Shown here: positions 36,726-47,276 of the stretch, piece after piece
How the letters are laid out: each line of letters opens with the position of its first letter
Position numbering within the stretch: position 1 is the first letter of the stretch
Source of the DNA: Methylobacterium sp.
GTDB lineage: Bacteria; Pseudomonadota; Alphaproteobacteria; Rhizobiales; Beijerinckiaceae
NCBI GenBank assembly: GCA_020253445.1
Contig: JADCBP010000004.1
Location: 1-64,000 of the forward strand
Length of the DNA stretch: 64,000 bases
Reading direction: 5' to 3'
The notes under the pieces: model-generated
The model's database searches: none
What the model saw: the letters and a program-made list of their open reading frames with translations, nothing else
Told to the model about the DNA's origin: nothing
Made by a program: the position numbers and the translations under genes

Positions 36726-37250
36726 ATGCTGCGGGGGAACGGCATTCGGCAGGCAGAAAGGTTCGGGGGGGCGTTGATCGCGCTCGTCGCGCTTTCGGCC
36801 TGCCTGATTGGCGAACGCGAGATGGAGGCGCGCTTCTCCGCCAGCGATCATGCGGCGTGGATGGCCAAAGGCAGCGCGGAAATCGCGGGCGAGGCTTTCA
36901 TCCGCCGCCCGAATGGCTGGCTGGCGCGGTGCTCGGGCGGTGTGGTGCAACTCGTGCCCGCGAGCCCCTATTTTCGCGAATGGCTGGCGATCCGCCGGGG
37001 CGGGGCGAGCATCGCCAATGCCAGCGCGCGCACCGAGGAACATCGCGCGGCCTTGCGCCAGACCCAGTGCGACCAGAATGGCCGCTTCCGATTTTCCGAC
37101 CTTCCGGCCGGAAAATGGATTGTCATCACCCGAATTTCCTATGATTCACCGCGCGATGCTTTCCGCGAGGACGCGTTCTACGTGACCGAAGTTGAAACCA
37201 GGGCGGGGGAAGTGGCGAAGGCCGTTCTCTCCAACCCGAACCGGATCTGA
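36726..37250 (+). CDS. Lipoprotein between nuoE and nuoF
   Basis: 174 aa starting 4 bp after the nuoE stop. The N-terminus ends in a lipobox ([11 protein letters not shown], Cys ~26) predicting lipid anchoring. A pair of further cysteines (ARCSGG, TQCDQNG) precedes [24 protein letters not shown], which resembles a carboxypeptidase-regulatory/transthyretin-like beta-sandwich. It ends 2 bp before nuoF, so expression is tied to complex I. Function unknown. Confidence 0.7.
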   Translation: MLRGNGIRQAERFGGALIALVALSACLIGEREMEARFSASDHAAWMAKGSAEIAGEAFIRRPNGWLARCSGGVVQLVPASPYFREWLAIRRGGASIANASARTEEHRAALRQTQCDQNGRFRFSDLPAGKWIVITRISYDSPRDAFREDAFYVTEVETRAGEVAKAVLSNPNRI

Positions 37251-37252
37251 GC

Positions 37253-38560
37253 ATGCTTCACGATTCTGATCGCATCTTCACGAACCTCTACGGGCTTCAC
37301 GACCCGGGCCTCAGGGCTGCGCTGAAACGCGGCAACTGGGATGGCACCAAGCACATCCTCTCGATGGGGCGGGACTGGATCATCGACGAGATGAAAGCCT
37401 CGGGCCTGCGCGGGCGCGGCGGGGCGGGCTTTCCCACAGGCATGAAGTGGAGCTTCATGCCGAAGGTGAGTGATGGCCGCCCGCATTATCTCGTGGTGAA
37501 TGCGGATGAATCCGAGCCCGGCACCTGCAAGGATCGCGAGATCATGCGGCATGATCCGCATCTGCTCATCGAGGGGTGTCTCATCGCGAGCTTCGCGATG
37601 GGTGCGCATGCGGCCTATATCTACATCCGCGGCGAATATATCGCCGAGCGCGAGGCGCTTCAGCGCGCGGTGGATGAGGCCTATGCGGCCAATCTCGTCG
37701 GCAAGAACAATGTCCATGGCTATCCGTTCGACATCTATGTGCATCACGGGGCCGGCGCCTATATCTGCGGCGAGGAGACCGCGCTTCTCGAAAGCCTCGA
37801 GGGCAAGAAGGGCCAGCCGCGCCTGAAGCCGCCATTTCCGGCCAATATGGGCCTTTATGGCTGCCCCACCACCGTGAACAACGTGGAATCGATCGCCGTT
37901 GCCGGCACCATCCTGCGCCGGGGCGCGAGCTGGTTCGCAGGGATCGGCCGCCCGAACAATGTGGGCACGAAGCTCTTCTGCGTCTCGGGCCATGTGAACA
38001 AGCCGTGTAACGTGGAAGAGGCGATGGGCCTCACCTTCCGCGAACTCATCGACACGCATTGCGGCGGCATCAGAGGCGGCTGGGACAACCTGCTGGCCGT
38101 GATCCCCGGCGGCTCGTCCGTGCCCTGCGTGCCGGCCGAGCAGATCATCGACACGCCGATGGATTTCGACAGCCTGCGCGCGCTGCGCTCCGGCCTCGGC
38201 ACGGCGGCGGTGATCGTGATGGACAAATCGACGGATATTGTGCGTGCCATCGCCCGCATCTCGTATTTCTACAAGCACGAGAGCTGCGGCCAGTGCACGC
38301 CCTGTCGCGAGGGCACGGGCTGGATGTGGCGTGTGATGACCCGCATGGCCGAGGGCCGGGCGCAGAAGCGCGAGATCGACATGCTGCTCGATGTCACCAC
38401 CCGCGTCGAGGGCCACACGATCTGCGCTTTGGGCGATGCTGCGGCGTGGCCGATCCAGGGCCTGATCCGGCATTTCCGGCACGAGATCGAATCGAGGATC
38501 GACCAATATGCAGCGAACCCGCACGCGGATGCCGTGCCGGTTCCGGTCGCGGCGGAGTGA
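37253..38560 (+). CDS. nuoF: NADH-quinone oxidoreductase subunit F
   Basis: 435 aa. The NADH/FMN site shows [15 protein letters not shown] and [16 protein letters not shown], and [14 protein letters not shown]; the N3 [4Fe-4S] ligands are in [11 protein letters not shown] with a later Cys in HTICALGD. NuoF oxidises NADH and passes electrons to the Fe-S chain. Confidence 0.98.
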   Translation: MLHDSDRIFTNLYGLHDPGLRAALKRGNWDGTKHILSMGRDWIIDEMKASGLRGRGGAGFPTGMKWSFMPKVSDGRPHYLVVNADESEPGTCKDREIMRHDPHLLIEGCLIASFAMGAHAAYIYIRGEYIAEREALQRAVDEAYAANLVGKNNVHGYPFDIYVHHGAGAYICGEETALLESLEGKKGQPRLKPPFPANMGLYGCPTTVNNVESIAVAGTILRRGASWFAGIGRPNNVGTKLFCVSGHVNKPCNVEEAMGLTFRELIDTHCGGIRGGWDNLLAVIPGGSSVPCVPAEQIIDTPMDFDSLRALRSGLGTAAVIVMDKSTDIVRAIARISYFYKHESCGQCTPCREGTGWMWRVMTRMAEGRAQKREIDMLLDVTTRVEGHTICALGDAAAWPIQGLIRHFRHEIESRIDQYAANPHADAVPVPVAAE

Positions 38561-38565
38561 GTGCG

Positions 38566-40644
38566 ATGACCAGGATCCTCGTCGATGATGTCGAAGTCGA
38601 TGTGCCGCCGCATTACACCTTGCTGCAGGCGGCGGAGGCGGCTGGCGCGGAGGTTCCGCGTTTCTGCTACCATGAGCGTCTGTCGATCGCCGGCAATTGC
38701 CGCATGTGCCTCGTGGAAGTGAAGGGTGGTCCGCCCAAGCCGCAGGCTTCCTGCGCCATGAATGTGCGCGACCTGCGCCCCGGCCCCGATGGCTCGCTGC
38801 CGCAGATCTTCACCAGGTCTCCCATGGTGAAGAAGGCGCGCGAGGGCGTGATGGAATTCATGCTCATCAACCACCCGCTCGATTGCCCGATCTGCGACCA
38901 GGGCGGCGAATGCGACCTGCAGGACCAGGCGATGGTCTATGGCAAGGATGCCTCGCGCTATTCCGAAGACAAGCGCGCGGTCGAGAACAAGTATATCGGC
39001 CCGCTCGTGAAGACGGTGATGACGCGCTGCATCCATTGCACGCGCTGTGTGCGCTTCACCACCGAGGTCGCGGGGATTACCGAACTCGGTCTGCTCGGCC
39101 GCGGCGAGGATGCCGAGATCACCACCTATCTCGAACGCGCGATGACGAGCGAATTGCAGGGCAACGTGATCGACCTCTGCCCGGTGGGCGCGCTCACCTC
39201 GAAGCCCTACGCCTTCCATGCCCGCCCTTGGGAATTGCAGAAGACCGAGAGCATCGACGTGATGGATGCCGTCGGTTCCGCCATCCGCGTGGATAGCCGC
39301 GGCCGCGAGGTGATGCGCATCATGCCGCGCATCAACGAGGCGGTGAACGAGGAATGGATCTCCGACAAGACCCGCTTCATCTGGGATGGCCTGAAGACCC
39401 AGCGCCTCGACCGGCCCTATATCCGCGAGAATGGCAAGCTGCGCGCCGCCTCCTGGGGCGAGGCTTTCGCCGTGATCTCGGCCAGGGTGAAGGCTGCCGC
39501 CCCGGCAAAGATCGGCGCGCTGGCGGGCCAGCTCGCGGGCGTGGAAGAGATGTTCGCGCTCAAGGCCCTGATGGGCAAGCTCGGCTCGCCGAACCTGGAC
39601 AGCCGCTTCCCCGGTTCGCCGCTCCACCCGAGGAATGGCCGCGCGAGCTACCTCTTCAACGCGACCATCGCGGGGATCGAGGAAGCGGGTTCGCTGGTGA
39701 TCATCGGTGCCAACCCCAAGAAGGAAGCGGCGGTGCTCAATGCGCGCATCCGCAAGCGCACCCTCAGGGGCGGCTTCGAGGTGAAGGTGATCGGCGAGAA
39801 GGTCGATCTTTCCTATCCCGTCACCTATCTCGGCGCGGGGCCGGAAACGCTCGCTGCGCTCCTCAGGGATGCGAGGTCCGAAGAGGGCAGGAAGCCGCTG
39901 GTGATCGTGGGGCAGGGCGCGCTGAACCGCGAGGATGGCGCGGCGATTTACGCGATGACCATTGCGCTGGCCGACAGGCTCGGGGCGCTTCGCACGGATT
40001 GGAACGGCTTCTCGGTGCTCCATACCGAAGCCGGTGCCGTGGGCGCGCTCGATCTCGGCTTCGCGCCGCAAGAAAACGGGGATGGATCGGGCGGGCTCGA
40101 TACGGCCGGCATGCTGAAGCCCGGTGCGCTCGACGTGCTGTTCAATCTCGGCGCGGATGAGGTCGAAATCCCGGCCGGGGCCTTCGTGATCTATCAGGGC
40201 ACGCATGGCGATCGCGGCGCGCATCGCGCCGACGTGATCCTGCCGGGCGCGGCCTATACCGAGAAGAGCGCGACCTATGTGAACCTCGAGGGCCGCGTGC
40301 AGCTAACCAACCGCGCGATCTTCCCGCTGGGCGAAGCGAAGGAAGACTGGGCGATCCTGCGGGCGCTTTCCGAGGCCATCGGCCAGAAGCTGCCCTTCGA
40401 CAGCCTCAACGCCCTGCGCGCGGCGCTTTATGCCGAGTTCCCGCATTTCGCGGGCCTCGACCAGATCGCGGCCGGCGATGCGGCAACGCTCGCCAGGCTC
40501 GGCAAGGCCGATGCGAAGCCGGACAAGGCGCCTTTCGTGAACGCGGTGCAGGCGTTCCATCTCACCAATGCGATTGCCCGCGCCTCCAGGGTGATGGGCG
40601 AATGTGCGAGCCTCGCGGCGGCCCCGGCCGTGGCGGCGGAATAA
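38566..40644 (+). CDS. nuoG: NADH-quinone oxidoreductase subunit G
   Basis: 692 aa from the ATG at 38566, 5 bp after nuoF. The N-terminal [2Fe-2S] ligands lie in [20 protein letters not shown] and the later ASC; the His/Cys-ligated [4Fe-4S] cluster in [15 protein letters not shown]; the third cluster in [11 protein letters not shown] and DLCPVGAL. The rest is a molybdopterin-oxidoreductase-like domain without cofactor function. It has the length usual for alphaproteobacteria. Confidence 0.97.
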   Translation: MTRILVDDVEVDVPPHYTLLQAAEAAGAEVPRFCYHERLSIAGNCRMCLVEVKGGPPKPQASCAMNVRDLRPGPDGSLPQIFTRSPMVKKAREGVMEFMLINHPLDCPICDQGGECDLQDQAMVYGKDASRYSEDKRAVENKYIGPLVKTVMTRCIHCTRCVRFTTEVAGITELGLLGRGEDAEITTYLERAMTSELQGNVIDLCPVGALTSKPYAFHARPWELQKTESIDVMDAVGSAIRVDSRGREVMRIMPRINEAVNEEWISDKTRFIWDGLKTQRLDRPYIRENGKLRAASWGEAFAVISARVKAAAPAKIGALAGQLAGVEEMFALKALMGKLGSPNLDSRFPGSPLHPRNGRASYLFNATIAGIEEAGSLVIIGANPKKEAAVLNARIRKRTLRGGFEVKVIGEKVDLSYPVTYLGAGPETLAALLRDARSEEGRKPLVIVGQGALNREDGAAIYAMTIALADRLGALRTDWNGFSVLHTEAGAVGALDLGFAPQENGDGSGGLDTAGMLKPGALDVLFNLGADEVEIPAGAFVIYQGTHGDRGAHRADVILPGAAYTEKSATYVNLEGRVQLTNRAIFPLGEAKEDWAILRALSEAIGQKLPFDSLNALRAALYAEFPHFAGLDQIAAGDAATLARLGKADAKPDKAPFVNAVQAFHLTNAIARASRVMGECASLAAAPAVAAE

Positions 40645-40655
40645 GGAGCGAAACC

Positions 40656-41822
40656 GTGGTCGATGACACGCCTCCTGCCAAGAAATCGCTCGTCGGGCCG
40701 ATGATCCTCGGCACGCTGGTTTTTGTCGTGCTCGCGGTTGCCGCATGGGTGGCCTTCGCCGTGCTGCGCTATCTCGTGATGGAGACGATGTGGTTCGTGC
40801 CGCTGCTGATCGTGGCCGGCAAGACGCTGCTGCTGCTCGCGGGGCTGCTGATCTTCATCGCCTATATCCTGCTGGCGGATCGCAAGATCTGGGCGGCGGT
40901 GCAGCTCAGGCGCGGCCCGAACGTGGTCGGCCCCTGGGGTCTGCTGCAGAGCTTCGCGGATTTCCTGAAATTCGTGCTGAAGGAGCCGGTCATCCCGGCC
41001 TCGGCCGACAAGGTGCTGTTCCTGCTGGCACCGCTGCTCACCTGCGTGCTCGCGCTCGCGGCCTGGGCGGTCATCCCCGTGAATGCGGGCTGGGCGATCG
41101 CGGATATCAATGTCGGCGTGCTCTACATCTTCGCGATCTCGTCGCTGGGTGTCTATGGCATCATCATCGGCGGCTGGGCCTCGAACTCGAAATATCCGTT
41201 CCTCGGCGCGCTGCGCTCGGCGGCGCAGATGGTTTCTTATGAGGTGTCCATCGGCTTCGTGATCATCACCGTGCTGATGCTGGTGGGCTCGCTGAACCTC
41301 ACGGATATCGTGCTGGCCCAGCAGAATTCCGGCCCTGCGCATTGGCTCGGCGTGCCGTGGTTCACGATGCTGAACTGGTTCTTCATCCCGCTCTTCCCGA
41401 TGTTCGTGATCTTCTTCATTTCGGCTCTGGCCGAGACGAACCGGCCGCCTTTCGACCTGCCGGAAGCGGAATCGGAACTCGTGGCGGGCTTCATGTCGGA
41501 ATACGGGTCCACCCCCTATCTCCTGTTCATGCTTGGCGAATATGTGGCGATCATGACCATGTGCGCGCTGACGGTGATCCTTTTCCTCGGCGGCTGGACG
41601 CCCCCGCTCGCCACTCCGCCCTTCACTTTCGTGCCGGGGGTGGTGTGGTTCGTGCTGAAGGTCTGCGTGGTGTTTTTCGGCTTCGCGATGGTGAAGGCGA
41701 TGGTGCCCCGCTACCGCTACGACCAGCTGATGCGCCTGGGCTGGAAGGTGTTCCTGCCGCTCAGTCTTGCGGCGGTGGTCATCGTCGCGGGCGTGCTGCA
41801 GCTCACGGGGTGGTATCGCTGA
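40656..41822 (+). CDS. nuoH: NADH-quinone oxidoreductase subunit H, N-terminally extended
   Basis: 388 aa from a GTG at 40656 preceded by AAGGAG at 40643-40648, a strong reason for this start. The canonical body begins at about residue 45 ([18 protein letters not shown]) and includes [20 protein letters not shown] and [14 protein letters not shown]. Upstream there is an additional hydrophobic segment ([20 protein letters not shown]), so this NuoH has one extra predicted helix compared with typical ~340-residue forms. NuoH forms the membrane face of the quinone channel. Confidence 0.95.
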   Translation: MVDDTPPAKKSLVGPMILGTLVFVVLAVAAWVAFAVLRYLVMETMWFVPLLIVAGKTLLLLAGLLIFIAYILLADRKIWAAVQLRRGPNVVGPWGLLQSFADFLKFVLKEPVIPASADKVLFLLAPLLTCVLALAAWAVIPVNAGWAIADINVGVLYIFAISSLGVYGIIIGGWASNSKYPFLGALRSAAQMVSYEVSIGFVIITVLMLVGSLNLTDIVLAQQNSGPAHWLGVPWFTMLNWFFIPLFPMFVIFFISALAETNRPPFDLPEAESELVAGFMSEYGSTPYLLFMLGEYVAIMTMCALTVILFLGGWTPPLATPPFTFVPGVVWFVLKVCVVFFGFAMVKAMVPRYRYDQLMRLGWKVFLPLSLAAVVIVAGVLQLTGWYR

Positions 41823-42040
41823 TGGCGCTGGCGATTGGGGCCCTGCTGGGAGCGCTCACCGGGCTGGCGCTTGCGCTGGCGCAGGTGAAGCTTGTCCGAA
41901 TGTATGCCGCCGGCAAGCCCGAGCATATCCGCGAGCGCGCCTATGACACGATCGACCAGCTGAAGCTCACGAGTTTCCTCGGTCTGCCGCTCATTTTCTC
42001 GATCATCGGCTACATGCTGGCCGTTTCGTATTTCGGATAA
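41822..42040 (+). CDS. Small two-helix membrane protein between nuoH and nuoI
   Basis: 72 aa; the ATG overlaps the nuoH stop (TGATG), indicating coupling. Helix 1 is [18 protein letters not shown], then a charged stretch ([20 protein letters not shown]), then helix 2 ([17 protein letters not shown]). No cofactor motifs. Not part of the canonical 14 subunits; possibly an accessory or assembly factor. I do not recognise the family. Confidence 0.7.
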   Translation: MALAIGALLGALTGLALALAQVKLVRMYAAGKPEHIRERAYDTIDQLKLTSFLGLPLIFSIIGYMLAVSYFG

Positions 42041-42053
42041 GGGAGCCAGGACA

Positions 42054-42542
42054 ATGGCACTCGCACAGGCCGCCAGGGGCCTTCTGCTGAAGGAGTTCGT
42101 CTCAGCCTTCGTGCTGACGATGCGCTATTTCTTCAAGCCGAAGCCCACGCTGAACTATCCTTTCGAGAAGGGGCGGCTCTCTCCGCGCTTTCGTGGCGAG
42201 CATGCGCTTCGGCGCTACCCCAACGGGGAAGAGCGCTGCATTGCCTGCAAGCTCTGCGAAGCGGTGTGCCCGGCCCAGGCCATCACCATCGAGGCCGGCC
42301 CGCGCCGGAATGACGGCACGCGGCGCACGACCCGCTACGACATCGACATGACCAAGTGCATCTATTGCGGCTTCTGCCAGGAAGCCTGTCCGGTCGATGC
42401 GATCGTCGAGGGGCCGAATTTCGAATTCGCGACCGAAACGCGCGAGGAGCTTTTCTACAACAAGGAAAAGCTGCTCGCGAATGGTGCGCGCTGGGAGCGG
42501 GAAATCGCGCGCAATATCGCGATGGACGCGCCGTACCGTTGA
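42054..42542 (+). CDS. nuoI: NADH-quinone oxidoreductase subunit I
   Basis: 162 aa. Two [4Fe-4S] ligand sets are complete: [12 protein letters not shown] and [12 protein letters not shown]. The N-terminal part ([18 protein letters not shown]) anchors it to the membrane arm. It carries clusters N6a and N6b. Confidence 0.98.
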   Translation: MALAQAARGLLLKEFVSAFVLTMRYFFKPKPTLNYPFEKGRLSPRFRGEHALRRYPNGEERCIACKLCEAVCPAQAITIEAGPRRNDGTRRTTRYDIDMTKCIYCGFCQEACPVDAIVEGPNFEFATETREELFYNKEKLLANGARWEREIARNIAMDAPYR

Positions 42543-42555
42543 GGGAAACCGAAAA

Positions 42556-43215
42556 ATGTCCGTCGTCTCCCTCTTCTTCTACCTGTTCTCGTGTGTGCTG
42601 ATCGCCTCGGCCGTGATGGTCGTGTCGAGCCGAAACCCCGTGCATGCGGTGCTCTTCCTGATCCTCGCCTTCTTCAATGCGGCGGGCCTGTTTCTGCTGA
42701 TGGGCGCCGAGTTCCTCGCGATGATCCTCGTCGTCGTCTATGTTGGCGCGGTGGCGGTGCTCTTCCTTTTCGTCGTGATGATGCTCGACGTGGATTTCGT
42801 GGAATTGCGGCAGGGCTTCCTGCAATATCTGCCGCTGGGCGCGCTCATTTCGGCGATCTTCTTCATCGAGATCGCGCTGGTGGTCGGCACCTGGCAGTTG
42901 GCGCCCGATGCGCTGGCCATGCGCAAGGCCGCGACCGCGATGCCGGTCGATGCGATGAATGCCCGCGCGCTCGGCCGCGTGCTCTACACGGAATATGTCT
43001 ATTTCTTCCAGGCGGCGGGGCTGATCCTGCTCGTCGCGATGATCGGCGCGATCGTGCTGACCTTGCGTGAGCGCGAGGGCGTGCGCCGCCAGAGCATTCC
43101 GCAGCAGAACGCGCGCACCAAGGCCGGCTCGATGGTGGTGGTCGACGTGCCGGTGGGGCAGGGCGTTTCCAACGAGGGTGTGTTCCGCAAGGACGCGGCC
43201 GGGCAGAAGGTTTGA
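42556..43215 (+). CDS. nuoJ: NADH-quinone oxidoreductase subunit J
   Basis: 219 aa from the ATG at 42556, five membrane helices. [27 protein letters not shown] and [27 protein letters not shown] are diagnostic. The C-terminal ~45 residues ([17 protein letters not shown] onward) are polar and cytoplasmic or periplasmic. Confidence 0.97.
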   Translation: MSVVSLFFYLFSCVLIASAVMVVSSRNPVHAVLFLILAFFNAAGLFLLMGAEFLAMILVVVYVGAVAVLFLFVVMMLDVDFVELRQGFLQYLPLGALISAIFFIEIALVVGTWQLAPDALAMRKAATAMPVDAMNARALGRVLYTEYVYFFQAAGLILLVAMIGAIVLTLREREGVRRQSIPQQNARTKAGSMVVVDVPVGQGVSNEGVFRKDAAGQKV

Positions 43216-43220
43216 GGGCG

Positions 43221-43529
43221 ATGGAGATCGGACTTTCGCATTATCTCGTCGTCGCGGGCGCGCTCTTCACGATCGGCGTGTTCGGCATCTTCATCAACCG
43301 CAAGAACGTGATCGTCATCCTGATGTCGATCGAGCTGATCCTGCTCGCGGTGAACATCAACCTCGTGGCGTTCGCCATGCATCTGGGGGATCTGACCGGA
43401 CAGGTCTTCGCGTTGCTGGTGCTGACGGTGGCGGCAGCGGAGGCCGCGATCGGGCTGGCGATCCTCGTCGTCTATTTCCGCAACCGCGGCACCATCGCGG
43501 TCGAAGACATCAACGTGATGAAGGGCTGA
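43221..43529 (+). CDS. nuoK: NADH-quinone oxidoreductase subunit K
   Basis: 102 aa from the ATG at 43221. Three helices; the two conserved membrane glutamates of the proton path are in [12 protein letters not shown] and [11 protein letters not shown]. It ends immediately before a palindromic repeat that separates it from nuoL. Confidence 0.98.
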   Translation: MEIGLSHYLVVAGALFTIGVFGIFINRKNVIVILMSIELILLAVNINLVAFAMHLGDLTGQVFALLVLTVAAAEAAIGLAILVVYFRNRGTIAVEDINVMKG

Positions 43530-43530
43530 C

Positions 43531-43596
43531 GCATGATCCCGAAAAGTGGATTCCGGTTTTCGCTGGCGCGGACCTGCGGTTCGGAACAGATCATGC
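43531..43596. repeat. REP-like palindromic element between nuoK and nuoL
   Basis: The 66-bp element begins GCATGATC and ends GATCATGC (perfect inverted termini), with a core of AAAGTGG-ATTCCGGTTTTCGC. This element type is dispersed in Rhizobiales genomes. It lengthens the nuoK-nuoL gap to 86 bp in an otherwise tightly packed operon. The core matches the repeats within the kinase gene at 27381-27484. Confidence 0.8.
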
Positions 43597-43615
43597 GGGA
43601 AGGCAAGGGGCTCGC

Positions 43616-45763
43616 ATGATGGCTACGGCAATTGTCTTTCTGCCGCTGCTCGGCTTCCTGATCGCCGGCATCGCGAGCCTTCTGGCGCACAAGCCGGCCC
43701 GCGAGGCGGATGTGATCGCCTTCGGGAAGGCCGATCATTCGGAGCACGGCCATGGTTCGCATGGTCATGGTTCGCATGGTCATGTTTCGAATGGTCATGG
43801 CGCGCACGGCCATTCTTCGCACGCTCGCGACGATCATCACCCTGATGACCACCATGCGCCGGAGCCGTCGCCGCATTCGGAATCCGTCTCGCGCTTCGCC
43901 GAAGTGCTGACGACCGGCTTCCTGATGGTCGCGTGCATCCTCTCCTGGGTGCTTTTCACGCAGATCGCGCTGGGTTCGGCCCAGCCGATCCGCATCACGC
44001 TCGCCTCGTGGATCCATGTCGGCAATTTCGTCGCCGACTGGAACATCCGCGTCGACACGCTGACGGCGGTGATGCTGGTGGTGGTGACGACTGTCTCGGC
44101 GCTCGTGCATCTCTATTCGATCGGCTACATGCACGAGGATGCAGGCAGGCCGCGCTTCATGGCCTATCTCTCGCTCTTCACCTTCGCGATGCTGATGCTC
44201 GTGACAGCCGACAACCTCGTGCAGATGTTCTTCGGCTGGGAAGGCGTGGGCCTCGCGAGCTACCTGCTGATCGGCTTCTGGTTCAAGAAGAAGAGCGCGA
44301 ACGACGCCGCGATGAAGGCCTTCATCGTGAACCGCGTCGGCGATTTCGGCTTCGCGCTCGGCATCTTCCTGGTGTTCTGGGTGTTCGGCGCTGTGAGCTT
44401 CGATCCGATCTTCGCCGCCGTCCCCGGCAAGGCGAAGGAAGTGGTCAGCTTCCTCGGCTTCCATCTCAACGCGCTCGAACTCGCCTGCTGCCTGCTCTTC
44501 ATGGGCGCGATGGGCAAGAGCGCGCAGTTCCTGCTGCACACCTGGCTGCCGGATGCGATGGAAGGCCCGACCCCGGTTTCGGCGCTCATCCATGCCGCGA
44601 CCATGGTGACGGCCGGCGTCTTCATGGTGGCGCGCCTGTCGCCGCTTTTCGAGGCGACCCATTTCGCCATGAGCGTCGTGCTGATCTTCGGGGCGACGAC
44701 GGCGATCTTCGCGGCGACCGTGGGCCTCGTGCAGAACGACATCAAGCGCGTGATCGCGTATTCGACCTGCTCGCAGCTCGGCTACATGTTCGTGGCGCTC
44801 GGCTCCGGCCTCTATGCCGGCGGCATCTACCACCTCTTCACGCATGCCTTCTTCAAGGCGCTGCTGTTTCTGGGGGCCGGCTCGGTCATCCATGCGATGC
44901 ATCATGAACAGGATATCCGGAAGATGGGCGGGCTCATCAAGGTGATCCCCTTCACCGCCGCGATGATGTTCATCGGCAATATCGCGCTGACGGGTTTCCC
45001 CTTCACGGCCGGCTATTACTCGAAGGACGCGATCATCGAGGCCGCCTTCGTGGCGCATACGCCGGGGCACGTCTATGCGTTCCTCTGCGTGGTGCTCGCG
45101 GCGGGCCTCACGTCGTTCTATTCCTGGCGGCTCTATTTCCTCACCTTCCTGGGCGAGACGCGCGCGGACAGGCACAGCTTCGAGCACGCGCATGAAAGCC
45201 CGCTTGTGATGCTGGTGCCGCTCGGCGTGCTCGCGGCGGGTGCCTTCCTTGCCGGTGCGCCGCTGGCGCATTCCTTCCTGTCGGATGCGACGGGCCCCTT
45301 CTGGAAGGGTTCGCTCTTCACCGGGGCCGAGAACCACGTGCTGCACGACATGCATGATCCCGCAAAACTGCCGCGCTGGGTGGTGTGGTCGCCTTTCGTG
45401 ATGATGGTCGGCGGCTTCGTGCTGGCCTATCTCTTCTATCTGCGCTGGCCGCGGCTTCCGGGCCAGATCGCGGAGCGGCACCCGGCGATCTACCGCTTCC
45501 TTCTCAACAAGTGGTATTTCGACGAGCTCTACGACCTGATCTTCGTGCGGCCCGCGCGCTGGCTTGGCCGGTTCCTGTGGAAGAAGGGTGACGGCCTCGT
45601 CATTGACGGCCTCGGCCCGGATGGCGTCTCGGCTCTCGCCGTGAAGATCGCCGGCCGCGTGATGAGATTGCAGACGGGTTACGTCTATCACTACGCTCTG
45701 GCGATGCTGCTCGGCGTCGCGGGCTTCGTGACCTGGTATCTTTATTCCGGGGGAGCCCACTGA
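43616..45763 (+). CDS. nuoL: NADH-quinone oxidoreductase subunit L with His-rich loop
   Basis: 715 aa from the ATG at 43616 (a second ATG follows at 43619). The antiporter-like core is clear: [43 protein letters not shown], and a long lateral helix toward the C-terminus. Residues ~40-90, between helices 1 and 2, form a polar loop with 16 histidines built from 15-bp DNA repeats ([13 protein letters not shown]...). NuoL pumps protons at the distal end of the membrane arm. Its stop overlaps the nuoM start (TGATG). Confidence 0.97.
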   Translation: MMATAIVFLPLLGFLIAGIASLLAHKPAREADVIAFGKADHSEHGHGSHGHGSHGHVSNGHGAHGHSSHARDDHHPDDHHAPEPSPHSESVSRFAEVLTTGFLMVACILSWVLFTQIALGSAQPIRITLASWIHVGNFVADWNIRVDTLTAVMLVVVTTVSALVHLYSIGYMHEDAGRPRFMAYLSLFTFAMLMLVTADNLVQMFFGWEGVGLASYLLIGFWFKKKSANDAAMKAFIVNRVGDFGFALGIFLVFWVFGAVSFDPIFAAVPGKAKEVVSFLGFHLNALELACCLLFMGAMGKSAQFLLHTWLPDAMEGPTPVSALIHAATMVTAGVFMVARLSPLFEATHFAMSVVLIFGATTAIFAATVGLVQNDIKRVIAYSTCSQLGYMFVALGSGLYAGGIYHLFTHAFFKALLFLGAGSVIHAMHHEQDIRKMGGLIKVIPFTAAMMFIGNIALTGFPFTAGYYSKDAIIEAAFVAHTPGHVYAFLCVVLAAGLTSFYSWRLYFLTFLGETRADRHSFEHAHESPLVMLVPLGVLAAGAFLAGAPLAHSFLSDATGPFWKGSLFTGAENHVLHDMHDPAKLPRWVVWSPFVMMVGGFVLAYLFYLRWPRLPGQIAERHPAIYRFLLNKWYFDELYDLIFVRPARWLGRFLWKKGDGLVIDGLGPDGVSALAVKIAGRVMRLQTGYVYHYALAMLLGVAGFVTWYLYSGGAH
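43751..43825 (+). repeat. 15-bp tandem repeat encoding the NuoL His-rich loop
   Basis: Five 15-bp units start at 43751, 43766, 43781, 43796 and 43811; the first two are identical (CATGGTTCGCATGGT) and the others degenerate. Each unit encodes HGSHG or a variant. Expansion by slippage is the likely origin. Confidence 0.85.
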
Positions 45764-47265
45764 TGTTCGGATTTGGCATTCTCTCGGGGCTCCTGGTCCT
45801 GCCGCTGGCGGGGGCGGCCTTCGTGCTCCTGCAGAAGGATGATGAGGCGGGCCGGCGCAACATGCGCTGGGGCGCCTTCTGGACCACGATCGTCACCTTC
45901 CTCTTGAGCCTGGTCGCGCTCTCCCGGTTTGATGCCGCGAAGGCGGGCTTCCAGCTTGTGGAGCGCAAGGCCTGGCTTGGCACCGAGATCACCTACCAGC
46001 TCGGTGTCGACGGCATCGCGATGCCCTTCGTGATCCTGACAACCTTCCTGATGCCCTTCTGCATCGCGGCCTCGTTCAACGCGATCAGCAAGCGCGAGAA
46101 GGAGTATTACGCGCTGTTCCTGCTGCTCGAGACGCTGATGATCGGCGTGTTCGTGGCGCTCGATCTCGTGCTGTTCTATGCCTTCTTCGAGGCGGGCCTC
46201 ATCCCGATGTTCCTGATCATCGGCATCTGGGGCGGCGCGCGGCGCATCTATGCGAGCTTCAAGTTCTTCCTCTACACGCTGCTCGGATCGGTGCTGATGC
46301 TCATCGCGATCATGGCGATGTACTGGACGGCGGGCACGGCGGATATCGTGAAGCTGCTCGCCTTCAGGTTCCCCTCGAACATGCAGTACTGGCTGTGGCT
46401 GGCCTTCTTCGCGAGCTTCGCGGTGAAGATGCCGATGTGGCCGGTTCACACCTGGCTGCCGGATGCGCATGTGGAAGCGCCGACCGCCGGGTCGGTGATC
46501 CTCGCGGGCATCCTGCTGAAGATGGGCGGCTACGGCTTCCTGCGCTTCTCGATCCCGATGTTCCCCGAAGCGAGCCTCTATTTCGCGAATTTCGTCTTCG
46601 CGCTTTCGGTCATCGCCATCATCTACACCTCGCTGGTCGCGATGATGCAGGAGGACATCAAGAAGCTGATCGCCTATTCCTCCGTGGCGCATATGGGCTT
46701 CGTGACGATGGGCCTCTTCACGCTGAATGCGCAAGGTATTCAGGGCGCGGTGTTCCAGATGGTGAGCCACGGGCTCGTCTCCGGCGCGCTCTTCCTCTGC
46801 GTCGGCGTGGTCTATGACCGCATGCATACCCGCGAGATCGCGGCCTATGGCGGTCTTGTGAACAGGATGCCGCTCTACGCGCTTGCATTCCTGCTCTTCA
46901 CCATGGCGAATGTGGGTCTGCCGGGCACGTCGGGCTTCGTGGGGGAGTTCCTCACGCTGCTCGCCTCCTTCAAGGCGAATAGCTGGGTGGCTTTCCTCGC
47001 AACGACCGGCGTGATCCTCTCGGCGGCCTATGCGCTCTGGCTCTTCGCCCGTGTCGTCTATGGCCCGACCGAGAAGCACGCACTCGAGACGATTCCCGAT
47101 CTCTCGGGGCGCGAGATCGCGATCCTCGCGCCGCTCGCCGTGCTCGTCATCTATTACGGCGTGCAGCCGAACGCCATTCTCTCGATGAGCCAGGCGAGCG
47201 TGGATGCGCTGATCGCCGGGTTGCAATCCGGGCTGCCGGCCAAGGCCGCGGCGCTTGTGAAATAA
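45763..47265 (+). CDS. nuoM: NADH-quinone oxidoreductase subunit M
   Basis: 500 aa, about 14 helices. [18 protein letters not shown] carries the conserved membrane Glu; [29 protein letters not shown] and [13 protein letters not shown] are family signatures. Second antiporter-like proton-pumping subunit. Confidence 0.98.
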   Translation: MFGFGILSGLLVLPLAGAAFVLLQKDDEAGRRNMRWGAFWTTIVTFLLSLVALSRFDAAKAGFQLVERKAWLGTEITYQLGVDGIAMPFVILTTFLMPFCIAASFNAISKREKEYYALFLLLETLMIGVFVALDLVLFYAFFEAGLIPMFLIIGIWGGARRIYASFKFFLYTLLGSVLMLIAIMAMYWTAGTADIVKLLAFRFPSNMQYWLWLAFFASFAVKMPMWPVHTWLPDAHVEAPTAGSVILAGILLKMGGYGFLRFSIPMFPEASLYFANFVFALSVIAIIYTSLVAMMQEDIKKLIAYSSVAHMGFVTMGLFTLNAQGIQGAVFQMVSHGLVSGALFLCVGVVYDRMHTREIAAYGGLVNRMPLYALAFLLFTMANVGLPGTSGFVGEFLTLLASFKANSWVAFLATTGVILSAAYALWLFARVVYGPTEKHALETIPDLSGREIAILAPLAVLVIYYGVQPNAILSMSQASVDALIAGLQSGLPAKAAALVK

Positions 47266-47276
47266 CGGGTGAAGCC

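Noticed and set aside
43472-45760. 762-codon minus-strand frame opposite nuoL, rich in His, Arg and Glu
   Set aside because: Composition is what reverse-complemented membrane-protein codons give; nuoL is certain on the other strand.
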